A DNA stretch of 64,000 bases from positions 36,640,035 to 36,704,034 of the forward strand of contig CM055110.1 in assembly GCA_029204225.1 (NCBI GenBank), given 5' to 3'. A program made the translations under genes and the position numbers. The DNA comes from Diphasiastrum complanatum (lineage: Eukaryota; Streptophyta; Lycopodiopsida; Lycopodiales; Lycopodiaceae). Each line of letters begins with the position of its first letter. The first letter of the stretch is position 1. Below, piece after piece: positions 21,191-31,753 of this stretch. Below the pieces are notes generated by a model, which was not told the origin of the DNA, searched no databases, and saw only the letters and a program-made list of their open reading frames with translations.

Positions 21191-22032
21191 TTCATGCTTT
21201 GAAGGGGTGAGGGTGTATACATCAAATCATCAATGTTTTTGCTTGCAAGAACTCGGATTTGGGAAAGTGATTCAAACTCATTGAGAAACAAGCTATCTGT
21301 GGATCATAAGTGGATCAAATCAAGGCTGATCTGATCCAGCGGAGCTCTCTACGGACAGAGAGCTCACACGTGTGAAATTAGCCCTCATTAATGGGTGCTA
21401 CTTCTCAAGGAATGATCCAAATTTGATGTTCTACAGCTTGTTGGATAGGTAGTGAAGAGTAGAATGTGTTGCTCAAGTTTTTAAATCGATTTAATTGAAG
21501 AGTTTTAGGCAATCAGAGAATTTGAGAGGGTACTCAACTCGTGGGATATGCCAAAGTGAGCACACGTGTCGTTTTCACCATTATCATCATTTTTCACTGT
21601 CAATCAAGTAGAATTGGATAGAAGTGAGTGTTCTGAGGTCTTAGATTTTTCATTTCACACATATTACTGTGTTTGAGTTGAAAGTAAGTTCCTAAAGAGT
21701 TTATCAGTACTTTGAAACTCGTGGGAGAGATAGAGTTCTTGCTTGCATGTGCTTCTTTTTTGTGACTAAAGCAAGATCCAAATTCAAGATAGATTGATTT
21801 TTTTTGTTGAGAATTTGTTCTCACATCTGTTGCTAGATCTCATAGGTTGGATCAAAATCAGTGTTAGATCCTAGATTGAGATAGCAAGCAACATCCTTTG
21901 TTGAATTCACATGTGTGGGACGCCCTACACATGTACTTTTGTCTCTTAAGCCCAATAATACCATAAAGATCATACTAGCTTTGGTTGACAGTAGGAAAGT
22001 TGATCATACAAGAAATATTATTGTGTTACAAC
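21191..22032 (+). other. Leader of E, no gene recognised
   Basis: 842 bp without a credible coding frame. One minus-strand frame (21600-21824) is not convincing. Confidence 0.5.
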
Positions 22033-23624
22033 TGTCAACAAAACATAAGACTAAGCATCATAAATGCCTCAACTCGGCTAGAGAGAGAAAATAGAAGTAC
22101 AAAACTCGTGTAGAGAGAGAGGCCACAAAGAGCTTGTCTCCAAATTTGCATTACACACAAATTTCATCATTTTCTCAATGAGAGTACATCACATATATAT
22201 ATATCCATAGACTCTCCTCCTACTTTGAGTTGAATTGGAGTTGTGGATCTACCTCTCAAGCTATCTAGACTTATTCAAGCCACCTCACTATGTCTAATTG
22301 TGCCACCTAGTCTTTTCATGCATTAAATGTGGCATGTAAAGTACAAATGGCAATTCCTATGGTAGCTCAAGTTTCTACTTCTACCTACCTTGAATATTTT
22401 ATTCTAAGATGGGTCTTTACTAAGCCAAAAGAGCTCAATTCATCTTTGGCATTTTTAGGACCCCTACTCACAACATTAGATAGATTTTTCAATATTTTGA
22501 CACTCCTCCTAAAAATGTATCTAATGTGGATCAAGCATCGATCTTGAGATAAGACCAGGATTAGACCTATGCTTTGAGAAGGCACTTTTGCAAAGTGGCT
22601 TTGTGAGAAGATCAGCAATACATGAAGATGTGTCGACATGTTCTAAGTTGATTTCAGCTCCATTGAGTCTTTCCCTTACAAAATGGTGTGCCACTTCTAT
22701 GTGCTTACTTCTTGCATGAAAAATAGGATTGTTTGCAAGAGCATGTGCCGATATGTTGTCACATTTGATCAAGGGAAGATCATCCTCTTTGATGCACTTT
22801 AGCTCCATAATTAACCTCTTGATCACCAAAGCACCTCTTTAGTTGTTGTAGTGAGTGCTTTGTACTCGGCCTTCACAAGATGATAGAGATATGGTATCTT
22901 GCTTCTTTGAAAGCCAAGACACAAGATTGCCTCCAAGAAAGATAGTATATGCATTAATGGACTTTCGATCCATTTTATCACTTGCAAAATCAAAATCTGA
23001 ATAGCCAACAATGGTTAGGTCTTCATTCTTGTACAATAAACCATAATCTTGAGTAGAAGATACATATCTTAAAACTCTCTTGGCCATCTCAATGTTGGAT
23101 CTTGGGATCTTGCATAAATTGACTCATTTTGTGCACACAGTAGCTCAAATCGGGTCTAGTGATAGTAAGCCAAATTAAAGAGCCTATAAGACTCCTATAA
23201 AGTGTGATGTCCTCGAAGGATCTTTCATCACCTTTAATAGGATCTTTTACATGTTGCTCCATGGGAGTATCTACGCCTTTACAATTTTGCATATTGATTT
23301 TTTTCAACATAGAAAAGACATATCTAGACTGACAAATAAAAGCATACTCTTCATAAAAATCAATCTCAAGGCCCAAAATGTAATGGATCTCTCCTAGATC
23401 TTGTCTTTTCTTAATGCATCTTTGGTTTCTTGAACTAGCATCAAACAACTTCCACTAAGAATAATGTCATCTATATAGATTAGAAGAATGACAATATTAC
23501 TACCATCAAACTTTAAGTACATAGAAGGATCATAGTCGCTAAGCACAAATCCTAATGAAAGTAGAAAGTTGTTGAGTCTTGAATATCATGAACAACATTA
23601 AATAGATTTTTCAATATTTTGACA
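22033..23624 (-). mobile_element. Copia relic G inside E
   Basis: Minus-strand element end. The 3' LTR is 22033-22502 (TGTCAACA to TTTTGACA in plus text), with polypurine tract 22503-22517 (TTTTTAGGAGGAG in the minus strand). Then come RNase H and RT pieces, then a 33-bp remnant of the other LTR (23592-23624, ending ATATTTTGACA). A large internal deletion removed everything from the 5' LTR to the RT palm. I find no matching target duplication. Confidence 0.75.
22503..23591 (-). pseudogene. RT and RNase H remnants of G
   Basis: Minus-strand text runs from the RT palm (LIYIDDIILSG, YIDD catalytic box, about 23,460-23,500) through GEIHYILGLEI, RSLIGSLIWLTITRPDLSY, then RNase H (YSDFDFASDKMDRKSI, SWLSKKQDTISLSS, KCDNISAHALANNP, DTSSCIADLLTKPL). 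Three frames are needed. The RNase H resembles that of E, so G and E are related families. Confidence 0.85.
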
Positions 23625-23639
23625 AATTTCAGCTCCATT

Positions 23640-24373
23640 TTTTATCATTACTAGAATTTTTCATAGAGAAGTTCCTATGAAAGATGATGAAAAATCCTTT
23701 GTGGACATCACTCTTTATAGGAGTCTTATTGGCACACTTATTTGGTTACTAGTGACTAGGCCTGATCTAAGCTTTTGTATTCATAAGCTAAGTCAACACA
23801 TACAGGATCCAAAGTTATATCATTGGAAGTTGGCTAAAAGAGTCTTGAGATATATATCTTCTACCTTGGATTATGAATTATTCTACAAAGGAGAAGATCT
23901 GACCTTGATTGCTTTTTCAGATTCAGATTTTGCAGGAGACAGGTTGGATAGGAAATATCCACAAGTGCTTACAATATATTTCTTGGAGGAAATTTGGTTT
24001 CTTGGCTATCAAAGAAGCAGACAACTATTTTCTTATCATCCTGTAAAGCTGAATACAAATCTCTTACAACCATGACAAAGGAGGTTTTATGGATTAAAAG
24101 GCTACTTTTGGATCTAAAGTGTTATGCAGATGAAGATCTTCCAATTATCCAGTCTTGCAAATAATCCAGTCTTTCATGCAAGGAGCAAGCATATTGAAGT
24201 GGCTCATCATATTGTAAAAAAAAAAGTCATTGGGAGAGAGATCTCATTAGAACATGTTGCATCTTCAGATTATGTTGCAGATCTTCTCACCAAGCCTCTA
24301 CTCATGAATGTCTTTTTGAAGATGAGGTCTAACCTTGGTCTAATCTCGAAGTCTATGTTGATAGGAACATAAA
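23640..24373 (+). pseudogene. RT end and RNase H of E
   Basis: Plus-strand text: EKSFVDITLYRSLIGTLIWL, TRPDLSFCIHKLSQHIQDP, WKLAKRVLRYISSTLDY, then RNase H motifs FSDSDFAGDRLDR and, after a frameshift near 23,960, HARSKHIEVAHHIV and SSDYVADLLTKPL. The CDN box is damaged (reads MQMKIFQLSSLANNP). It ends GLISKSM just before the polypurine tract TTTTAAGGAGGAG (24374-24386). Confidence 0.88.
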
Positions 24374-24386
24374 TTTTAAGGAGGAG

Positions 24387-24795
24387 TGTGAAGATTATTA
24401 AAATATTATCTTCCTATCTCGAGTTTGGGGCCATGTCCATGGTGATTTCCACTAAATTTCATGTTGTACATAAAAGGTATGTGAATTGAGCAAATAACCT
24501 TCTAGTATAGCTCGGATTTGAGTTAGATAGATTCAATTTTGATGACATGCAGAAGTTTAGATAGCATGCAATGTCATATTGTATGCATGCAAGCCACATG
24601 CAATCAGTGCATGTAACATGTAAGTGGTTTCTGTAATCTACACATGTCTAGGCAGTTTTATGAGTTGAAATGCAGTGCATGCAACATACATGCATGCAGT
24701 TACACATGTGGATCTATGGCAGGTGAATTAGTTCAGTTAAGTGGACTTTCCATGCAACTCCATTGTAGGAATGCGAGTCTCTCTCATGTAGGAAA
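24387..24795 (+). repeat. 3' LTR of E, first part
   Basis: TGTGAAGATTA onwards, collinear with 20457-20860. It is interrupted by F after TCATGTAGGAAA. The second part is 30587-30911. Confidence 0.9.
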
Positions 24796-25444
24796 TGTGA
24801 AAGATTCAACTAGTTTTATCACATTTTGCAATATTTTCATATTTGGCATATTGAGGCCAAAACTTGTTTTAGACTTAGAGGTTGACTTTTCAAAGTTCAT
24901 TAGTCTAAATTTCATTTGAATAAACACTTTTTTAAAGTGTGGGAAAGATAGAATGTGAGTTTGAGTATATTCAATTTGAATAAGTTGGGTACATTGAATC
25001 TAGACCCGAAATTGGTAGGGTTAGCATTTTGGTGGGAAAGCCAAGTGGCCAAATAGGGTTTGGACCTATTATAAAAGGATGTAACTCATGGAGAGAGTCA
25101 TCTTCTCTCTTCTCTATCTCATTTCATGCTTATACATGGTTCTCTTGGGTTCTACTATCCATTGGTGCACTATCTTGGTGATTGCTTGCAATTCTATGTG
25201 TAGAATGATCTATATTTGTTATTTTTGGATCCATACGTGTGAAATACAGTAGCTTGCTGGTTTTGTATGGACAGCAACAGTACATAATTATTTCATTCAA
25301 GTTCGATCAAGTTCTATTAATGTTTGCATCTCAAATTGTGTGTAGATGCTGATTTTTCTACATTGGTGAAATTGGTAGTGTATTTCTCTTTCTAACCAAA
25401 GATCATTCAAGTAGATTGGATCTTAAGGATCTAAAATCTTTCAC
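24796..25444 (+). repeat. 5' LTR of F
   Basis: 649 bp, TGTGAAAGATTC to AAAATCTTTCAC. A TATA box TTATAAAAGG lies at 25069-25078. Immediately after it the text is TATTGTGTTTCAGG, where B has TGGTATCAGAGCTTGTGTTTCAGG in the element strand, so the PBS and the final A of the LTR are gone. Confidence 0.92.
25069..25078 (+). promoter_or_regulatory. TATA box in the 5' LTR of F
   Basis: TTATAAAAGG about 280 bp into the LTR, conserved in the B LTRs (10384-10393 on the minus strand) and in the F 3' LTR (CTATAAAAGG). Transcription would start shortly downstream, defining U3/R. Confidence 0.7.
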
Positions 25445-25989
25445 TATTGTGTTTCAGGTTATGAAAGGATCAGCCATCTTTAACAAGGATTTAAAAAATA
25501 GCATTTTTGCGTGTGTAGAATTGATCTTTTGTAGGTCAAAACTCAATATAGGGTTATATACTTGATCAATTCCGATTTTGCACTTGGCTTACTGTAATTA
25601 GATGATTTTTGGTGCATTAGGAAGGTCTCATTGGAGTCTACAAGAAGATATGCCAAGTTTCTATAAATTGCATGTAGAATTTGAGATATTCAATTTTTTA
25701 TGATTTTGTTAAAACCCTAATTTTGATTGGATCTCTAGTTTGTGAGGTTACTGAACTTCATTTGAGTGTGTTTCAATCCTAGAAAGTGGCAAGAATCATT
25801 AGATTGAGGATAGATCATAGGTTGATCAAGATTTCACTATTCTATGTGTTGATTTTCTAGTTAGAAGTGCTAGAAGAGATTTGAGAGGTTCCATATCTTT
25901 GTGATTTCTTCTTGAGTTCATTTGTTGACATTCAAGAGAGTGCTTTGTGCATTGAAGCAGGTTGAAAGAGAAGATCAGGTCATTGCTAC

Positions 25990-26651
25990 ATGGAAACCTC
26001 AATTGGAGTCATGTTGAAAGCCAATGATAGGCTTACCTCAAGTAACTATTCATTATGGAAAGTGAGGATGGAGTCACTTCTTGAGATGAATGATGTTTTG
26101 GATATTGTTGTAGGTTTGGAGGAGAGACCAGCAACACAACAAGATCAATTGAGGTATGACAAGAGGGCAAGAAGGCTCTACACATGATAAAGATGAATGT
26201 TACCAATGAACTTCTCAAGGAAGTTGGTAAGTGCACATCATCTTTGGAAGCTTGGAATTCATTGAAGAAGCTTTATGAATCCAAGTCTACTTCTAGAGTG
26301 TTGACTCTAAGAAGGCAAATCTTTTCTTGTTTGAAAAAGAATGAAGAAAGTCCAAGTACTTTTGTTTTGAGAATGAAAGCATTGAATGATGAGTTAGCTT
26401 GCATAGATGAAAGCATTAAGGAAGGAGAGCTTATTCAAGTGATTCTTAATGGCTTGTTGGATGCTCATGCTAACATTATTCAAAGTATTGCTACTCAAAA
26501 GACTTTGCCAAGTTTGATGGATCTTCAAGAGATCTTGATCAATGAGGAATATAGGCTTCAAGCAAGAGGTGGATCTACATCGACACTTCAAGAGGATGCT
26601 ATATTCACAAAGGGCAAATTCAAGGGCAAAACCAAAAGCAAGTGGTCTTAA
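25990..26651 (+). pseudogene. gag of F (one frameshift)
   Basis: Begins METSIGVMLKANDRLTSSNY at 25990. Loss of one C relative to B (GAGGGCAAGAAGG against GAGGGCCAAGAAGG in the element strand, near 26,170) shifts the frame. The rest reads MIKMNVTNELLKEVGKC through LINEEYRLQARGG and ends KWS at a TAA (AAA to TAA), one codon away from the independent CAA-to-TAA stop in B. Otherwise identical in plan to the B gag (UBN2-type copia gag). Confidence 0.9.
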
Positions 26652-28424
26652 GGACAAGATCAAGTGGATGTTTCTTCAAGTAACAAAAAGAAGGATAGGT
26701 CAAAGCTCAAGTGCTTCTATTGTGGCATCAAAGGACACTTTGCAAGTGAGTGCTACAAGAAGAAGAGAGATCAAGGAGACAAACAAGGTAATCTTACTCT
26801 TGATGAGGATGGTTTGGATGTGCAAGATGCAAATGATGATGCTTTTGTGATGTCTTCATGTATGCTTGCTAATTATGGAGATCTAGATCCTTGGTGGATT
26901 GATAGTGGAGCAAGTTCACACATGACCTTTCACAAAGAGTACTTCACTTCTTTGTTGGCATATGCAGATGACAAGAGAGTGATCTACACGTCCAATGATG
27001 GTGAGTGTGCAATCAAAGGGATTGACACAATTCGTATTTCTCTCTCTACAAATAGGAATGTTCATTTGGAGGATGTCTTGTTTATTCCATCTATTATCAA
27101 GAATTTGCTTAGTGTGAGTCAAATGCTAAGTAAGGGCCTCAAGGTGGAGTTTGATGGAGATGCTTGTTTGATCAAAAGGAAGGATGTCTTGATTGGAAAA
27201 GGTAAAAGGCAAGGGAAGTTGTTCAAACTTGATGCTTGTGTTATTGCTAACCAAGTTGGATTTGTTGCAATGGAGCATATTTCTAATCAAGAGGTTTGGC
27301 ACAAAAGGATGGGACACCTTAACTTCAAGTCATTGGAGGTAATGGCAAGGAAGAAGGTTGTGATTGGTCCTCCAAGTTCCTTAAGTAATGACAAGCATGT
27401 TTGTGAGTCTTGTGCTTTGTCTAAGTCACATAGACTACCTTATACTAGATATATTTCTAGATCTACAAAGCCTTTCCAACTTGTATATTCGGATATTCAT
27501 GGATTTACTACAATTAGCAATAGTGGAGCTAAGATGTATGTAACATTCATTGATGATTTTAGTAGATTTTGTTGGATCTATCTACTAAAGAGCAAGGATG
27601 AAGTGTATGATGTCTTTGTCAAGTTCAAGAATGCAAGGGAGAACCAATTTTCTTCAAAGATCAAGTGCTTGAGAGGTGACAATGGTGGTGAGTACATATC
27701 TAACAAGTTCAAGGCCTTTTGTGATGAGCATGGGATCAAGAGGGAGTATACAACATCAAGGACCCCACAACAAAATGGAGTGGCTGAAAGGAAGAATAGA
27801 ACTTTACGTGAAAGTGCTAAAGCTATGAGGTTAAGTGCTAATCTTGATAAACCATTTTGGGATCAAGCTTTGTTGTGTGCCAATTTCTTGTGCAATAGGT
27901 GGCCGAGTGCTATTTTGAATGGAAGGACACCTTTTGAGATGCTATTCAAGAGGAGGCCGAGTGTCAACTTTCTAAGAACCTTTGGATGCACATGCTATGT
28001 CAACATTACTCTTGATGATAGGACCAAGGAGGATCCATCTTCAAGAAGAGATATTTTTGTTGGATATAGTGAGGTGAGTAAAGCCTACAAGGTTGACATT
28101 CCTTCTACTAACAAAGTGATTGTTGGTAGAGATGTCATTTTTTATGAGGGAAACATTCCAAAGGTGTCTTCAAGCATGATTGATGGTAAAGTAGATGAAT
28201 CTAACATTCTTGATGTTGATGAGAATGATCCTACTTTGGATGGTGGTGATGATGGACCTTCATCAAGTCAAAAGCCAAGGACAACATCAAGAGAAAGACA
28301 AGTACCTTCAAGGCTCACATATGATCAAAAGGGTAAGCAAGTAGTTTCTGAAAATTATGTTGCTTTCCTAACCTCTTTGGATGATCCTACAAGTGTAGAT
28401 CAAGCAAGGAAAGAAGAGGAGTAG
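26652..28424 (+). pseudogene. Protease-integrase of F pol
   Basis: A 586-codon frame: zinc knuckle CFYCGIKGHFASEC, protease WWIDSGASSHM, GAG-pre-integrase VWHKRMGHLN (intact Gly here) with CESC, integrase D-D-E residues in VYSDIHGF, LRGDNGGEY and NGVAERKNRTL, then FGCTCYVNITLDDRT and FVGYSEVSKAY. Nothing is missing up to DQARKEEE, where a TAG (28422-28424) interrupts before IQAMDLEY. The His of the usual HSDI motif is Tyr. The terminal TAG is shared with B. Confidence 0.92.
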
Positions 28425-29936
28425 ATCCAAGCAATGGATCTCGAGTATCAAGATCTTATGAAGAATGGAACATGGAGATTGGTGGAGTTGCCTAAGGACA
28501 AGAAAGCTATTGGATGCAAATGGATCTTCAAGGTGAAGAAAAACCAAGATGGATCTATCAACAAGTACAAGGCAAGGTTATTGGCAAAAGGATATGCTCA
28601 ACAACAAGGAATTGACTATGATGAGACCTTTGCACCCGTGGCAAAGATGGTAAGCATTTGAGTCATCATTTCACTTGCTACACTTTATAGATGGGATCTA
28701 TGGCAAATGGACATTTCAAATGCATTCTTGAATGGTGATCTTGAGGAGGAAGTATACATGGAACAACTCGAGAGCTACATTTCATCAACAAAGCCAAATC
28801 ATGTGTGTCTTCTACAAAAGAGTTTGTATGGCCTTAATCAAGCACCAAGGAGTTGGTATGCTAAGCTTAATACTTTTTTACTCTCTCAAGGCTTTGTTAT
28901 GAGTGAGTATGATCATTCACTTTATTATAGGTTTTCTGGAAATGATGTTACCGTCTTGCTAATCTTTGTGGATGATATCATCTTGAGTGGTGGAGACAAT
29001 CAAGATGTGGAGGATATCAAGAATGCACTTAAGAAGGAGTTTGAGGTGCATGATCTTGGTAATTTGCATTACATTTTAGGAATAGAAGTCATTAGATTTT
29101 CTCAATCTACTTTCATTTGTCAAGAGAAGTATGCTAATTCTATTCTAGAAAGATTTCATATGGTAGATGCAAAAGCTATTGATACACCTATGGAGTCTCA
29201 TGTAAAGCTTACTATAAGAGGTAATGAAAGATCCTTCAAGGACATTACTCTCTATAGAAAGCTATTTGGTTCACTCATCTATCTAACCATTACTAGACCT
29301 GATCTAAGCTATTGTGTTCGAAGATTGAGTCAATTCATGCAAGATCCTAGTGAGGAGCATTGGAAGCTAGGAAAGCGAGTTTTGAGGTACATCATTGGAA
29401 CTCGAGATTTTGGCATATTGTATGAGAGATCATCACCTAATCTTTTTGAATTTTCAGATTCAGACTATGCTGGAGATGTAATGGATAGGAAATCCATTAG
29501 TTCTTATTGTATTTTCATAGCTGATGGAGCTATATCATGGATGTCAAAGAAACAAGCCACTATCTCATTGTCATCTAGTGAGGCCGAGTACAAAACTCTT
29601 ACACATTGCACAAAGGAGATGGTATGGATCAAAAGGATGATCAAGGATCTTCAATTGCTGGATTTTTCAGAGAGCCCAATCATCTTTTGTGACAATCAAT
29701 CAGCCCAAAGAATGGCATCCAATCCTATCTTTCATGCTAGGAGCAGGCGTATTGAGATACAATATCATTTTGTGAGGGAGCGAGTCATGCAAAGAAGGTG
29801 GAGCTTCAACATGTGTCTTCAAGGGAATGTGTAGTTGATATCTTCACCAAAGCATTGGGAAAAGACTTGTTCATGAAGCATAGGACTTCACTTGTAGTAT
29901 TATCAAAGTCTATGCTAAAACTAGTTGAAGAGGGAG
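28425..29936 (+). pseudogene. Reverse transcriptase and RNase H of F pol
   Basis: Continues the frame: [55 protein letters not shown], a TGA at about 28660 (CGA to TGA fits), then DISNAFLNGDLEEEVYMEQ, SLYGLNQAPRSWY, and catalytic box FVDD (usual YVDD), HYILGIEV, TRPDLSYC. RNase H motifs are FSDSDYAG, SSSEAEYKTL, FCDNQSAQ. A missing T near 29,790 shifts the frame, after which VDIFTKALG is readable. It ends in the polypurine tract GAAGAGGGAGTG. All RT motifs are present, so this is the best template of the family in the window. Confidence 0.92.
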
Positions 29937-30586
29937 TGTGAAAGATTCAACTAGTTTCATCACATTTTGTAATATTTTCATATTTGGCATATTGAGGCCA
30001 AAACTTGTTTTAGACTTAGAGGTTGACTTTTCAAAGTTCATTAGTCTGAATTTCATTTGAATAAACACTTTTTTAAAGTGTGGGAAAGATAGAATGTGAG
30101 TTTGAGTATATTCAATTTGAATAAGTTGGGTACATTGAATCTAGACCCAAAATTGGTAGGGTTAGCATTTTGGTGGGAAAGCCAAGTGGCCAAATAGGGT
30201 TTGGACCTGCTATAAAAGGATGTAACTCATGGAGAGAGTCATCTTCTCTCTTCTCTATCTCATTTCATGCTTATACATGGTTCTCTTGGATTCTACTATC
30301 CATTGGTGCACTATCTTGGTGATTGCTTGCAATTCTATGTGTAGAATGATCTATATTTGTTATTTTTGGATCCACACGTGTGAAATACAGTAGCTTGCTG
30401 GTTTTGTACGGACAACAACAGTACATAATTATTTCATTCAAGTTTGATCAAGTTCTATTAGTGTTTTCATCTCAAATTGTGTGTAGATGCTGATTTTTCT
30501 ACATTGGTAAAATTGGTAGTGTATTTCTCTTTCTAACCAAAGATCATTCAAGTAGATTGGATCTTAAGGATCTGAAATCTTTCACA
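29937..30586 (+). repeat. 3' LTR of F
   Basis: 650 bp, TGTGAAAGATTC to AAATCTTTCACA, partner of 24796-25444. Confidence 0.93.
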
Positions 30587-30911
30587 GAAAAAGCTTGGCA
30601 TGCCTTGCCATACTGTGAATATTGAGATTTTGGTGTTTTGGACTCATTATCTCTCTGCCCGAGTTTTTCATGATTGATTTTCTCTCTGTACCCGAGAGCG
30701 GGCTATTTTTCCCATACTTAACACTTAGAATTATTTTTGACATTCAATTCTCATAGTGAGAAGTTAGATTTTTTCATCAGATGTATGCCATTGTGCTCTT
30801 GTCATAGATTTTTCAAGCATACTATTCTTTGATCAATCTGGTGCAATCACAACACCTCAGTAAGATCCTGTAGGGTGTGTGGTGAAGTTCACACGTGCTA
30901 AAAACTTCACA
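30587..30911 (+). repeat. 3' LTR of E, second part
   Basis: Resumes the E LTR text (AGCTTGGCATGCCTTGCC) and ends AAAACTTCACA, followed by the AAGAT duplication. Confidence 0.9.
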
Positions 30912-30916
30912 AAGAT

Positions 30917-31201
30917 GAGATTATTATTGACTGAGAAAAATTTGTGGGATCTTGTTGAGGGTTCCAATGTTAATCAAGAAGATTCTAGTGATTCTTCTAG
31001 TATTGATTTGCGTGATAAGAGAGCTGCTGCTTACATTGGTTTTGGTTTGGCTGATTCTCAAATTCATCATTTAGACCTTTCTAAGACTGCTCATGAAATA
31101 TGTCAATCATTGGAAGCTATATTTGGAGCACGTTCTAAAAATGGTAAAATCCTTCTTAAGCATGAAGTAACACCTCTAACAAAGCTATCATTGAAGGAGG
31201 G
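30917..31201 (+). pseudogene. gag of D, second part, fused to the polypurine tract
   Basis: Text after the E duplication continues the split gag: RLLLTEKNLWDLVEGSNV, RDKRAAAYIGFGLADSQIH, TAHEICQSLEAIFG. About 50 codons later it runs directly into LLKHEVTPLTKLSLKEG, the polypurine tract and the 3' LTR. So about 4 kb of pol that should separate gag from the LTR was deleted before or after insertion. Confidence 0.82.
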
Positions 31202-31499
31202 TGTTAGAATTACTATTCATGGGCAATGCCACTTTGTTATTTATAGACATACTTGAAATGTAGTAATAGAAGTGGTAAAGGCCCAATGTGCCTTAAGTCA
31301 AGTTTAATATAGTTTGGGTCTCATCCCAATGTGAAATGGGCTAAGGTCTTTTATGAAGAGGTGTAACCTCTACCTCTCTCTCACGTGCTGTATTCCTCTC
31401 AGATTGTAGTGTGCAAGTTTAATGGAATAGAGCAATGGTGTTCTCTCTCTCCTCTTGTCTTATGTGAATGCATTTTTGCATGTTCTAATTTCACACACA
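31202..31499 (+). repeat. 3' LTR of D
   Basis: 298 bp partner of 18129-18426, ending TTTCACACACA before the CCCAA duplication. Confidence 0.9.
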
Positions 31500-31753
31500 C
31501 CCAACGCAAGCTCAAGGTCGGCAAGAAGTGAGTTGAGTCTCATGCTCCAAATCAGCGTGAGGTGGGGGTCTGGAAAAAAAAAATTATTTAAGGACCATAG
31601 TCCAAGCATAACTCACCTCATCTGTTAATTCAGAAGCACACATGTTGCTAGAGCTCTCGCTGCGACAAAGTCATAGATTTCTATAGTATATTGCATATGT
31701 TCTCGCTCACACATTTCTTGACGGTAAGATTATTGTCATTTTTTAAATTTGTT

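Larger units (their letters stand above)
24796..30586 (+). mobile_element. Ty1/copia LTR retrotransposon F, nearly complete
   Basis: Same family as B, opposite strand, 5.8 kb, inserted in the 3' LTR of E. LTRs are 24796-25444 and 29937-30586 and differ at about 15 of 649 sites (about 2.3 %), so it is younger than B. Flanks are GGAAA and GAAAA, an imperfect target duplication. It has gag, protease, integrase, RT and RNase H in order with about six lesions. The primer-binding site is deleted. Confidence 0.93.
20457..30911 (+). mobile_element. Copia LTR retrotransposon E, nested in D
   Basis: 5' LTR 20457-21178, PBS 21179-21190, leader, then only the end of pol (23640-24373), polypurine tract, and a 3' LTR split by F (24387-24795 and 30587-30911). 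TSD AAGAT at 20452-20456 and 30912-30916. Gag, protease, integrase and most of RT are absent. An antisense copia relic (G) occupies the place where they would be. The 5' LTR starts TCTGAAG, whereas the 3' LTR keeps TGTGAAG. Confidence 0.88.
18129..31499 (+). mobile_element. LTR retrotransposon D (copia-type), outermost of a nest
   Basis: Both LTRs are 298 bp (18129-18426 and 31202-31499), TGTTAGAAT to TTCACACACA. The PBS directly follows the first and a polypurine tract (GAAGGAGGG) precedes the second. Flanks are CCCGA (18124-18128) and CCCAA (31500-31504), a target duplication with one CpG-to-CpA change. The LTRs differ at about 7 % of positions. The interior holds a leader, a GC-rich foreign fragment, and one gag region split by E. 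There is no pol, so D is internally deleted. Confidence 0.88.
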
